From positions 35,795-99,794 of the forward strand of contig JBFLZY010000002.1 in NCBI GenBank assembly GCA_040755975.1: a DNA stretch of 64,000 nt, read 5' to 3'. Source of the DNA: JAIMBK01 sp040755975 (GTDB lineage: Bacteria > Bacillota > Desulfotomaculia > Desulfotomaculales > Nap2-2B). The notes under the pieces were generated by a model, which did not search any database, was not told where the DNA came from, and saw nothing but the letters and a program-made list of their open reading frames with translations. The position numbers and the translations under genes are program-made. Positions 16,156-24,474 of the stretch are shown one piece after another (position 1 is the first letter of the stretch; every line of letters starts with the position of its first letter).

Positions 16156-17658
16156 ATGGAAAAAAAGTATGTGCTGGCCCTGGACCAGGGTACCACCAGC
16201 TGCCGGGCCGTTCTGTTCAACAGGGACTGCAACATTGTCGGGGCGGCCCAAAAAGAGTTCACCCAGATTTACCCCCGGGCCGGTTGGGTGGAGCACGACG
16301 CCGAAGAAATCTGGAGCACGCAGTACAGTGTAATTGCCGAAGTGGTGGCTAAAACCGGGATCAACGTGGAGGAAATCGCCTCCGTCGGCATAACCAACCA
16401 GCGGGAAACCACCGTTGTGTGGGATAAATCCACCGGGAAGCCGGTGCATAATGCCATAGTCTGGCAGTGTCGCCGCACCGCCGGTATATGCGACGATCTT
16501 AAAGCCAGAGGTCTGGAGAGAACTTTCCGGTCAAAAACCGGCCTGGTGATAGACGCTTATTTCTCCGGCACCAAGGTCAGGTGGATTCTGGACAACGTCC
16601 CCGGCGCCCGGGAAAAGGCGCAAAGCGGCCGGCTGCTGTTCGGTACCATGGATACCTGGCTGATCTGGAAACTTAGCGGCGGCAAAATCCACGTAACGGA
16701 TTATTCCAATGCCTCCCGCACCCTTATGTACAACATCCGGGAGCTGTGCTGGGACGAAGAGCTGCTCCGGGAACTCGGGGTGCCGGCCAGCATGCTGCCG
16801 GAGGTGCGGTCTTCCAGTCAGGTATACGGCCTTACCGCTCCGGAACAGTTTCTGGGCTACGCCGTGCCCATCGCCGGGATAGCCGGCGACCAGCAGGCTG
16901 CCCTGTTCGGCCAGGCGTGCTACCGGCCCGGCATGGCGAAGAATACATACGGCACCGGCTGCTTTCTGCTGATGAACACCGGGGAAAAACTGTACGACTC
17001 CAAAAACGGCCTGCTGACCACCATTGCCTGGGGTATAGACGGCAGGGTGGAATACGCCTTGGAGGGCAGCATCTTCATTGCCGGGGCAGCCATCCAGTGG
17101 CTGCGGGACGGCCTCCGGATACTGGACGCCGCGCCCGATTCCGAATATTTTGCCGGCAAGGTTCAGGATACCGAAGGAGTCTATTTTGTGCCCGCCTTTG
17201 CCGGTCTCGGCGCACCCTACTGGGATATGCGGGCAAGGGGGGTCATTATGGGCCTGACGAGGGGTACGACAAAGGACCACATCATCAGGGCGGCGCTGGA
17301 TTCGATGGCGTATCAGACTAAAGACGTGATCGGGGCCATGGAAGCCGACTCCGGCATTAAGCTGCAGGCCTTGAAAGTGGACGGCGGCGCGGCGGCCAAC
17401 AAAGTCTTGATGCAGTTCCAGGCCGATCTGCTGGGTGTGCCGGTGGAACGACCCAGGGTGATTGAAACCACTGCTCTGGGGGCGGCGTACCTGGCCGGGC
17501 TCGCCGTAAGTTTCTGGAGGAGTAGAGAAGAACTGGCCGGCCGGTGGCAACTGGATCGCCGGTTTGAAAGTCAGATGGACGAGGTCCGCAGAGAAAAGCT
17601 TTACAACGGGTGGAAGCGGGCGGTTGCCAGGGCTATGGAATGGGCCGTCGACGGATGA
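16156..17658 (+). CDS. glpK: Glycerol kinase
   Basis: 500 aa, the normal GlpK length. Glycerol + ATP gives sn-glycerol-3-phosphate. The N-terminal ATPase phosphate motif LDQGTTSCRAVLF, the glycerol-binding TNQRETTVVWD, and GIAGDQQAALFGQ, YGTGCF and AGLGAPYWD segments are all diagnostic of FGGY glycerol kinases. ATG 16156 follows a GGAGAG site. First of four glycerol catabolism genes; no GlpF facilitator gene is visible in the window. Confidence 0.95.
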   Translation: MEKKYVLALDQGTTSCRAVLFNRDCNIVGAAQKEFTQIYPRAGWVEHDAEEIWSTQYSVIAEVVAKTGINVEEIASVGITNQRETTVVWDKSTGKPVHNAIVWQCRRTAGICDDLKARGLERTFRSKTGLVIDAYFSGTKVRWILDNVPGAREKAQSGRLLFGTMDTWLIWKLSGGKIHVTDYSNASRTLMYNIRELCWDEELLRELGVPASMLPEVRSSSQVYGLTAPEQFLGYAVPIAGIAGDQQAALFGQACYRPGMAKNTYGTGCFLLMNTGEKLYDSKNGLLTTIAWGIDGRVEYALEGSIFIAGAAIQWLRDGLRILDAAPDSEYFAGKVQDTEGVYFVPAFAGLGAPYWDMRARGVIMGLTRGTTKDHIIRAALDSMAYQTKDVIGAMEADSGIKLQALKVDGGAAANKVLMQFQADLLGVPVERPRVIETTALGAAYLAGLAVSFWRSREELAGRWQLDRRFESQMDEVRREKLYNGWKRAVARAMEWAVDG

Positions 17659-17698
17659 GAGACGTAGCGAAGGGGAAAGTGAGCGACCGGAGTTTTGG

Positions 17699-19318
17699 AT
17701 GGTTTGGATGGATATGAACACGGATAGTGTCCAGGTGGTGGTAATCGGCGGCGGCGTCACCGGTACGGGTATTCTTCGTGACCTTGCCATGAGGGGTATA
17801 CCGGCGGTGCTGGTGGAGCAGGGGGGCCTTGCCAACGGCACCAGTTCCCGTTTTCACGGGCTGCTGCACAGCGGCGCCCGCTATGCTGTCGTGGACAGGG
17901 AAGCCGCCCGGGAATGCTTGAAAGAAAACAGGATCTTGCAGAGGATAGCTCCCAATTGGGTTGAACCTACCGGCGGGATCTTTGTCCAGCTGCCCGGAGA
18001 TGACCCGGATTATGCGGGCAGGTGGGTTGCAGCCTGTAAAGAAGTAGGCATTATCCCTGAAGAAATCGACGTGCGGGAGCTTACCAAATCGAATCCCGCC
18101 CTGAACTCCAGCATTACCAGGGCTTTTAAGGTTCCCGACGGCACGGTGGACGGCTACCAGGTAATTTGGGGCAACGTCAATTCGGCACGCCGGTACGGGG
18201 CGAGAGTATTGACGTATTCCAGGGTCACCGCCATTCACCAAAGCAACGGCAGCGTCGCCGGAGTGGAATTAACCAGCACACTCACCGGGGAAAAGAAGCT
18301 TATTGAGTGCCAGATGGTGATCAACGCAGCCGGGCCGTGGGCAAAAGAGGTCGCGGCCATGGCCGGGGTGGAAGTTAACGTTGCCAGGGACAAGGGCACC
18401 TTGATTACCTTTAACCACAGGCTGACCAACCAGGTGTTAAACCGTTTACGGCCGCCGGGAGATGGGGACATCTTCGTGCCTCACGGTACCGTTACCATTT
18501 TTGGCACTACGTCAGCTTATGTCGGTGAACCCGACCATACCCGGCCTGAATTTCGGGAAGTCCTGGACCTGGTTAAAATCGGCAGCGAGGTGATTCCGGA
18601 TTTGGAAAAGTACAGGTTGATCAGGGCCTTTGCCGGGGTGCGGCCCCTTTACCAATCCGGAACTGCGGCCTGCGGGAGGTCGCTCAGCAGATATTTTACC
18701 ATCCTGGATCACCAGCAGTTGGACGGGCTGGCCGGGTTTATCAGCATTGTGGGGGGCAAGTTTACCACCTTTCGTCTGATGGCGGAGAAAACGGTGGACC
18801 TGGTGGCCCGGAGGCTGGGGGTTAACGCACCCTGCCGTACTGCTTGGGAATTGTTGGCCGATCCGGTGCCGGAGAGTTTGCTCAGGCGGGGCAGGAAAAT
18901 CTTCGGGTCGCCAGGGGCGCAAAAGGCCGCAAAAAGACTGGGCGACGGTTTTGCCGGGTTAGTGCGGCAGGCTGAGGAGGACCCGCAAAAACGCCGGGTG
19001 ATTTGCGAATGCGAACTGGTCAGCCTGGGTGAAATTGAGCATGCGGCGCTGAGCGGGGATTGCTTTACCCTCGGAGACGTCCGCCGCAAAACCAGAATGG
19101 GCATGGGGACTTGCCAGGGCGCCTTTTGCGGTTGCCGTGCGCTGGGGATGTTAAACAATTACCCGGGGTTTGCCGGCAACTACCGGATGCATCTGGCGGA
19201 TTACTTGCAAGAGCGCTGGAAGGGTATCCGGCCGGTGCTGTGGGGCCACCAGTTACGGGAGGCCCAGTTGTCGTTGGGAGTTTACTGCGCGCTGTTGTGT
19301 TTGGAGAGAATGAAATGA
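17699..19318 (+). CDS. glpA: Anaerobic glycerol-3-phosphate dehydrogenase, subunit A
   Basis: About 539 aa FAD-dependent catalytic subunit oxidising glycerol-3-phosphate to dihydroxyacetone phosphate. The FAD motif VVVIGGGVTGTGILRDLAMR is near the N-terminus and SSRFHGLLHSGARY follows. The C-terminal BFD-like [2Fe-2S] domain (CECELVSLGEIEHA ... GMGTCQGAFCGCR) distinguishes GlpA from aerobic GlpD. Start choice is uncertain: ATG 17699 has CGGAG 6 nt upstream; ATG 17708 or 17714 are also possible. It overlaps glpB by 4 nt. Confidence 0.92.
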   Translation: MVWMDMNTDSVQVVVIGGGVTGTGILRDLAMRGIPAVLVEQGGLANGTSSRFHGLLHSGARYAVVDREAARECLKENRILQRIAPNWVEPTGGIFVQLPGDDPDYAGRWVAACKEVGIIPEEIDVRELTKSNPALNSSITRAFKVPDGTVDGYQVIWGNVNSARRYGARVLTYSRVTAIHQSNGSVAGVELTSTLTGEKKLIECQMVINAAGPWAKEVAAMAGVEVNVARDKGTLITFNHRLTNQVLNRLRPPGDGDIFVPHGTVTIFGTTSAYVGEPDHTRPEFREVLDLVKIGSEVIPDLEKYRLIRAFAGVRPLYQSGTAACGRSLSRYFTILDHQQLDGLAGFISIVGGKFTTFRLMAEKTVDLVARRLGVNAPCRTAWELLADPVPESLLRRGRKIFGSPGAQKAAKRLGDGFAGLVRQAEEDPQKRRVICECELVSLGEIEHAALSGDCFTLGDVRRKTRMGMGTCQGAFCGCRALGMLNNYPGFAGNYRMHLADYLQERWKGIRPVLWGHQLREAQLSLGVYCALLCLERMK

Positions 19319-20586
19319 TCCTTGACGGCTTTGACGTAGCAATAATCGGAGCGGGCCTCTCTGGGCTGACGGCTGCCGCCAAAGCTGCCGAAGAGGGAAA
19401 AAAGGTGTTGGTGGTGGCCAAAGGGGCAGGGGTGGTGGAACTTTCCTCGGGCTGTATCGATCTCTGGGGCTACTGCCTGGACCGGCCGCACCAGGTGTGC
19501 CGGCGGCCCCTGGACGAGATTGCCAGTCTAGTGGCAGTCAACCCGGATCACCCGTACGCAAAGGTATGGGACGTGCTGGAGGAAAGCCTCGATTTTTTCC
19601 TGCGGGTGTGTTCTGAAAACGATTGCCCTTACCTTGAAAAGCGGGGAGGCAACTGGTTGCTGCCCACTGCCTTGGGCACAGTCCGGCCCACCTATCTGGC
19701 CCCCGCAACCATGGCGGTGGAGTCCCTCGAGTTGGCTAAAGGGATATTGGTGGTAGGTTTCCGTGAACTCAAGGATTTTTATCCCGAAGTGCTGGCGGCA
19801 AACCTGAAACGCAACCTTGAACTGAATCCCGGCTGTCGCCTGAGCGCCGCCATGGTCAGTGTAGGCGGGGGTGAGCTTACCCCCAACGCGTTGGCGAACC
19901 GCCTGGAGCAGCCGGAAGTGTTGACCGGGGTAATCAGCCAGGTAAAACCGCTTCTGTCGCCCGGCTATCTGGCGCTATTCCCGCCGGTGCTGGGGGAGCG
20001 CAGGAATGCCAGGGTGGCCGGGGATCTGGCCGAAGGTCTGGAATGTCCGGCATATGAGGTGGCCAATATACCGCCGGCCCTACCCGGTCAGCGGTTATAC
20101 CGGACCCTGCTGCACCATTTAAAAAACCTGGGGGTGGAGGTGATTATCGGTTCTCAAGTGACCGGGGCAGATATTTCCGGCCGGCGCTGCCTGGGGATAA
20201 CTGCTGCGGGGGCCACCGGGACTTTGAAAATATCGGCCCGTACATTCGTGTTGGCCACCGGTTCCTTCCTTGGAGGCGGACTGGAAGCCGGACCGGGGCG
20301 GGTTTATGAACCGGTTTTCAACCTGCCCGTGACGGCTGCCCGAGGAGAATGGTCGGAGAAGGATTTTTTATGCCTCGGGGGGCATCCCTTCAGCAGGTTC
20401 GGTATAGCGGTAAATGAACGGCTCCAGCCGTTGGACGGCCGGGGCCGGGTACTGGTAGAGAATTTGATGGTTACCGGCGCCAGCCTGGCCGGCTGCGACT
20501 ACACGGTTGAAAAGTGTGGTAACGGGGTGGCGGTGGCCACGGGATACAAGGCCGGCAAGCTGGCGGCGGGGGAGGTGGTACGGTGA
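19315..20586 (+). CDS. glpB: Anaerobic glycerol-3-phosphate dehydrogenase, subunit B
   Basis: 423 aa flavoprotein subunit. ATG overlaps the glpA stop (ATGA). FAD-binding FDVAIIGAGLSGLTAAAKAA at the N-terminus, the GlpB hallmark ELSSGCIDLWGY near residues 40-51, and C-terminal VTGASLAGCDYTVEKCGNGV. Placed between glpA and glpC as in E. coli glpACB-type enzymes, although the order here is A-B-C. Confidence 0.92.
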   Translation: MILDGFDVAIIGAGLSGLTAAAKAAEEGKKVLVVAKGAGVVELSSGCIDLWGYCLDRPHQVCRRPLDEIASLVAVNPDHPYAKVWDVLEESLDFFLRVCSENDCPYLEKRGGNWLLPTALGTVRPTYLAPATMAVESLELAKGILVVGFRELKDFYPEVLAANLKRNLELNPGCRLSAAMVSVGGGELTPNALANRLEQPEVLTGVISQVKPLLSPGYLALFPPVLGERRNARVAGDLAEGLECPAYEVANIPPALPGQRLYRTLLHHLKNLGVEVIIGSQVTGADISGRRCLGITAAGATGTLKISARTFVLATGSFLGGGLEAGPGRVYEPVFNLPVTAARGEWSEKDFLCLGGHPFSRFGIAVNERLQPLDGRGRVLVENLMVTGASLAGCDYTVEKCGNGVAVATGYKAGKLAAGEVVR

Positions 20587-21875
20587 GTTGCGCCGATGAG
20601 CTTATGCTGGATAGCTGCATAAAATGTTCTATTTGTGTCGCCCACTGTCCCGTAGCCCGGGTTTCTGATCAGTTTGCGGGGCCAAAACAGAACGGTCCCG
20701 ACCTGGAGCGCTTCAGGCTGGAGGGGCCGGATGCGGTTTCTTCCCAGGCGGTTTATTGTACAAACTGCAAGAATTGTGACGTGGCCTGTCCATCCGGTGT
20801 CAGCGTTTCGGCGATGATTTCCAGGGCTAAGGGGGAACTGGTGGCCCGGCAAGGGGCCGCCCTGCGGGATCGGTTGATGGCCAGGACGGAATTGCTGGGC
20901 AGAGCCAACCGCATATCACCGGCACTGGTAAACTGGTGCACGAAAAGCAAGCCCTTAAGACGGCTGGGTGAAAAAATATTCGGCATCAGCGCGGAAATGA
21001 CCCTGCCCCGCTATGCCGAAAAGACTTTTTACGATCTGTATGCGCTAAAAAATCAGTTTTTTAAGGAGAATCTCTTCGGCGCAAAACACGCTGCTGTGGT
21101 CTATTTCCCCGGTTGTTACGTGATCTACAACCGCCCGGAAGCAGGTCTGGCGCTGATGGACGTTTTGGTCAGAAACGGCGTCCGGGTGCTGGTGGACAGA
21201 TTAGACTGCTGCGGTTTGCCCCTCATTTCCAATGGATTCTTGACCGAGGCTAGAAAGTGTGCCCAAAAGAATATTCAACAATTGGAGGGCTACTTTGTCC
21301 GCGGTTACCAGGTAATAACGTCCTGCCCCAGCTGTAAACTGGTTTTGAAGAGGGAGTACAAGGAACTGTTCGGGTTAGGAAGTGCCGGCCTGTCAGGTGA
21401 TCAGGTTGTTGATATTTTTGAATATCTGCAAACAATGGTCAGGCGCGGTAAGCTGGATAGAGGTTTTAATCCCCTGCCGATGCGGGTGGGTTACCATCAG
21501 CCCTGTCATTTAAAAGCGGGTGGGTATGGTGTGCCCTCCAAAGAGTTAATGGGATTAATTCCCGGGCTTCGGGTCGAGGACCTGGATTCCGGATGCTGCG
21601 GGCTTTCCGGGAACTACGGTTTCAAGCGGGAAAAGTACGCGAACAGTATGGCGATTGGCAGGGAGGTATTCCGGACGGTAAAAGAAATGGGGATAAAACA
21701 TGTGGTGACCGAATGCGGAATCTGCCAGCTGCAAATCAACCACGGGACAGGAGCGGCGGTTTATCACCCTGTCGAGTTACTGGCGAAGGCATATGGGTAT
21801 TGCGGTTATTCCCGTGCACAAAACTCAGGTATTCAATCCCGGAGGTGTGAAAATGTCTTTGAAAACGGCAAATGA
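20583..21875 (+). CDS. glpC: Anaerobic glycerol-3-phosphate dehydrogenase, subunit C (Fe-S/CCG protein)
   Basis: 430 aa membrane-associated electron-transfer subunit. Two N-terminal clusters CIKCSICVAHC and CTNCKNCDVAC are followed by two CCG (DUF3483/heterodisulfide-reductase-type) motifs, LDCCGLPL and SGCCGLSGNYG. It passes electrons to the quinone pool or another acceptor. GTG start overlapping the glpB stop. Its last 23 nt overlap the next gene, the second dehydratase copy, an unusual neighbour for glpC. Confidence 0.92.
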   Translation: MSCADELMLDSCIKCSICVAHCPVARVSDQFAGPKQNGPDLERFRLEGPDAVSSQAVYCTNCKNCDVACPSGVSVSAMISRAKGELVARQGAALRDRLMARTELLGRANRISPALVNWCTKSKPLRRLGEKIFGISAEMTLPRYAEKTFYDLYALKNQFFKENLFGAKHAAVVYFPGCYVIYNRPEAGLALMDVLVRNGVRVLVDRLDCCGLPLISNGFLTEARKCAQKNIQQLEGYFVRGYQVITSCPSCKLVLKREYKELFGLGSAGLSGDQVVDIFEYLQTMVRRGKLDRGFNPLPMRVGYHQPCHLKAGGYGVPSKELMGLIPGLRVEDLDSGCCGLSGNYGFKREKYANSMAIGREVFRTVKEMGIKHVVTECGICQLQINHGTGAAVYHPVELLAKAYGYCGYSRAQNSGIQSRRCENVFENGK

Positions 21876-23310
21876 ATACTTGCAAAGCCTGCGTAAAATG
21901 AAGACCAGAGTTTACCTTTTCGGGGAAATAATAGAGAATTTTGTAGACCACCCGATCATCCGCCCGTCAATTAACTCGGTGGCGAAGAGCTACGAACTGG
22001 CCCTGGACGGGCGGTACAACGATCTCCTGACCGCCGCGCCCAGCCTTACCGGCGAAACCGTCAACCGCTTCACCCACCTGCACCAGAGCACGGACGACCT
22101 GGTGCGGAAGGTCAAGATGCTGCGCCTGATGGGCCAGAAGACGGCGGCCTGTTTCCAGCGCTGCGTGGGCATGGACGCCATCAACGCCGTTGACAGTGTT
22201 ACCTTTGAGATGGACCAGAAGCTGGGCACCACCTATCACGAGCGCTTCCGCCGCTACGTGAGGTACGTCCAGGAAAACGACCTGGTGGTGGACGGGGCCA
22301 TGACCGATCCCAAGGGGGACAGGTCTTTGCGCCCCAGCCGGCAGGCCGACCCCGACCTTTACCTGCGCGTGGTCAAAGAGAATTCCGAAGGTATTGTTGT
22401 GCGGGGGGCCAAAGCCCACCAGACCGGAGCCGTCAACTCCCACGAAATTTGCGTTATGCCCACGATGGCCATGACCGAGGAGGACAGGGATTACGCGGTC
22501 TGCTTCGCCCTGCCCGCCGATGCCCCCGGTATATTTTACATCTACGGGCGGCAGTCCTGCGACACCAGGAAGCTGGAAGGATCCGAGATCGACGTGGGCA
22601 ACGCCCGCTACGGGGGCCAGGAGGCCCTGGTCGTCTTTGACGACGTGTTCGTCCCCTGGGAGAGGGTCTTTATGTGCCGCGAGCACCAGTTTTCCGGAAT
22701 TCTGGTGGAGCGCTTCGCCGCCTACCACCGCCAGAGCTACGGCGGCTGCAAGGTGGGGGTCGGCGATGTGCTCATCGGCGCGGCGGCCATGATGGCGGAC
22801 TATAACGGAACGGCCGGGGCGTCGCACATCAAGGACAAGATCATCGAGATGATCCACTTAAACGAAACCCTTTTTTGCTGCGGCATCGCCTGTTCCGCCC
22901 AGGGGCGCCGTACGCCGTCGGGGACCTACCTGGTGGACCTTTTGCTGGCCAACGTTTGCAAGCAGAACGTGACCCGCTACCCCTACGAGATAGCCCGCCT
23001 GGCCGAGGACATCGCCGGCGGGCTGATGGTCACCATGCCGTCGGAAAAGGACTTCCGCCACTCCGAGATCGGTCCCTACATCGAGAAATACTTAAAGGGC
23101 ACGGCCTCTTATCCCACGGAGCACAGGATGAGGATGCTGCGCCTGGTGGAGAACCTCACCCTGGGCTGCGCCGCCGTGGGTTACCGCACCGAGTCCATGC
23201 ACGGGGCCGGTTCGCCCCAGGCCCAGCGGATTATGATCTCCCGCCAGGCCAACCTGGACCACAAGAAGAAGCTGGCCAGGATCATCGCCGGGATTGAACC
23301 GGAGGAATAA
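21853..23310 (+). CDS. 4-hydroxybutyryl-CoA dehydratase family flavoprotein (copy 2)
   Basis: 485 aa. ATG 21853 follows GGAGGTG closely; an upstream ATG at 21793 lies inside glpC and is rejected. Cluster ligands are conserved at C100, C104, H292 and C299 (ACFQRCVG, YHRQSYGGCK), almost matching the C. aminobutyricum AbfD numbering (C99, C103, H292, C299), and GAKAHQTGAVNSHEI is present. It is closer to characterised AbfD at these motifs than copy 1. Known reaction of the family: 4-hydroxybutyryl-CoA to crotonyl-CoA. Its coupling to glycerol genes is unexplained; it ends in front of a terminator. Confidence 0.9.
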   Translation: MSLKTANEYLQSLRKMKTRVYLFGEIIENFVDHPIIRPSINSVAKSYELALDGRYNDLLTAAPSLTGETVNRFTHLHQSTDDLVRKVKMLRLMGQKTAACFQRCVGMDAINAVDSVTFEMDQKLGTTYHERFRRYVRYVQENDLVVDGAMTDPKGDRSLRPSRQADPDLYLRVVKENSEGIVVRGAKAHQTGAVNSHEICVMPTMAMTEEDRDYAVCFALPADAPGIFYIYGRQSCDTRKLEGSEIDVGNARYGGQEALVVFDDVFVPWERVFMCREHQFSGILVERFAAYHRQSYGGCKVGVGDVLIGAAAMMADYNGTAGASHIKDKIIEMIHLNETLFCCGIACSAQGRRTPSGTYLVDLLLANVCKQNVTRYPYEIARLAEDIAGGLMVTMPSEKDFRHSEIGPYIEKYLKGTASYPTEHRMRMLRLVENLTLGCAAVGYRTESMHGAGSPQAQRIMISRQANLDHKKKLARIIAGIEPEE

Positions 23311-23371
23311 GCAATTGCTCGCGTGGGCGTTACTTTTTTAGGTTTTTAGAAAAAATGCCGGATGATTGTTG

Positions 23372-23412
23372 GCCCGGGAGGTTTCCTTAGGTTGCCTGCC
23401 GGGCAGTTTTTT
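23372..23412 (+). terminator. Rho-independent terminator after the second dehydratase gene
   Basis: GCCCGGGAGG (23372-23381) pairs with CCTGCCGGGC (23395-23404), one mismatch, 13-nt loop, followed by AGTTTTTT. Ends the glp-dehydratase transcript before the nad promoter. Confidence 0.75.
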
Positions 23413-23474
23413 ACCGGCCCGCCCGGTTTTAATGAAATGAGGATTAAACGGCATGTTCGGAAGAGAAACGGATC

Positions 23475-23504
23475 TTGACAGGTTTTGCTGGTGATTTGTA
23501 GAAT
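23475..23504 (+). promoter_or_regulatory. Sigma-A-type promoter of nadABC
   Basis: TTGACA (23475-23480), 18-nt spacer, TAGAAT (23499-23504). The expected start of transcription, about 7 nt downstream, coincides with the first nadA ATG (23511), so the message would be leaderless or the real nadA start is the ATG at 23529. Confidence 0.65.
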
Positions 23505-23510
23505 AGGCAC

Positions 23511-24452
23511 ATGAGCACGAGCACGAACATGACGGCAGGGCATGAACATTTTGCGCTGGTAAAGGAAATCGAAAAGTTAAAAAAAGATCGCCGGGCGATT
23601 ATTTTAAGTCATTACTACCAGCGACCGGAAATCCAGGAAATTGCCGATTTTATCGGTGACTCGCTGGAGCTGTCCCGGCAGGCCGCCCAAACGGACGCGC
23701 GGGTGGTTGTTTTTTGCGGTGTTCATTTTATGGCGGAGAGCGCGGCCATCCTGTCCCCCGATAAAATCGTTCTCTTGCCGGAGGAAAACGCCGGCTGTCC
23801 GATGGCCGATATGATTACGGCCGTAGACTTGCAGCGCTGGAAGGAAAATTTCCCCCGCGCCACCGTTGTCTGTTACGTAAATACTTCGGCGGAGGTGAAG
23901 GCGGAAAGCGACGTGGCCTGCACGAGCGCAAACGCCGTGAAGGTCATCGGCTCCCTTCCGCCGGAGGAAACCGTTTTGTTTGTTCCGGATAAAAACCTGG
24001 GGAGCTACGTCGCCCGCCAGACCGGCCGGAAAATGCACTTGTGGGAAGGTTTCTGCCGCACTCACGACCGGCTGACCGCCCAGGACCTCCTGGCGGCTAA
24101 AAGGGAGCATCCCGATGCCCTTGTCCTGGTTCATCCGGAGTGCCGCCCGGAAGTGATCGAAATGGCGGATGCGGTCGCCAGCACATCCGGGATTTTGCGG
24201 TTTGCCCGCGAAAGCGGGGTGAAGCGGTTTATCATCGGCACGGAGGTGGGGATTCTCCACCAGTTGTCCAGGCAGTGCCCGGGGAAAGAATTCTTCCCGG
24301 CCTCGCCGAAGATGGTCTGTCCGAACATGAAGGCCACCACGCTGGAGAAAGTTCACCGCTCGCTGGTCACTTTGGAGCCCCGGGTGACGGTGTCTCCGGA
24401 CATCGGGGAAAAAGCGCTCCGGTCCCTTTCGAGAATGCTGGCCGTCGTTTAA
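23511..24452 (+). CDS. nadA: Quinolinate synthase
   Basis: 313 aa. Condenses iminoaspartate with dihydroxyacetone phosphate to quinolinate in NAD biosynthesis; needs a [4Fe-4S] cluster. The three ligand cysteines are visible in VFCGVHFMAE, VACTSANAVK and PKMVCPNMKATT. IILSHYYQRPEIQEIADFIG near residues 28-47 is the standard N-terminal motif. No Shine-Dalgarno is visible at ATG 23511 or at ATG 23529 six codons later. First gene of nadA-nadB-nadC. Confidence 0.93.
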   Translation: MSTSTNMTAGHEHFALVKEIEKLKKDRRAIILSHYYQRPEIQEIADFIGDSLELSRQAAQTDARVVVFCGVHFMAESAAILSPDKIVLLPEENAGCPMADMITAVDLQRWKENFPRATVVCYVNTSAEVKAESDVACTSANAVKVIGSLPPEETVLFVPDKNLGSYVARQTGRKMHLWEGFCRTHDRLTAQDLLAAKREHPDALVLVHPECRPEVIEMADAVASTSGILRFARESGVKRFIIGTEVGILHQLSRQCPGKEFFPASPKMVCPNMKATTLEKVHRSLVTLEPRVTVSPDIGEKALRSLSRMLAVV

Positions 24453-24474
24453 GGGGCGTGAAGGAGGGGCTTTT

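Noticed and set aside
16531..17841. 436-aa open frame on the - strand
   Set aside because: Antisense to glpK; no family motifs.
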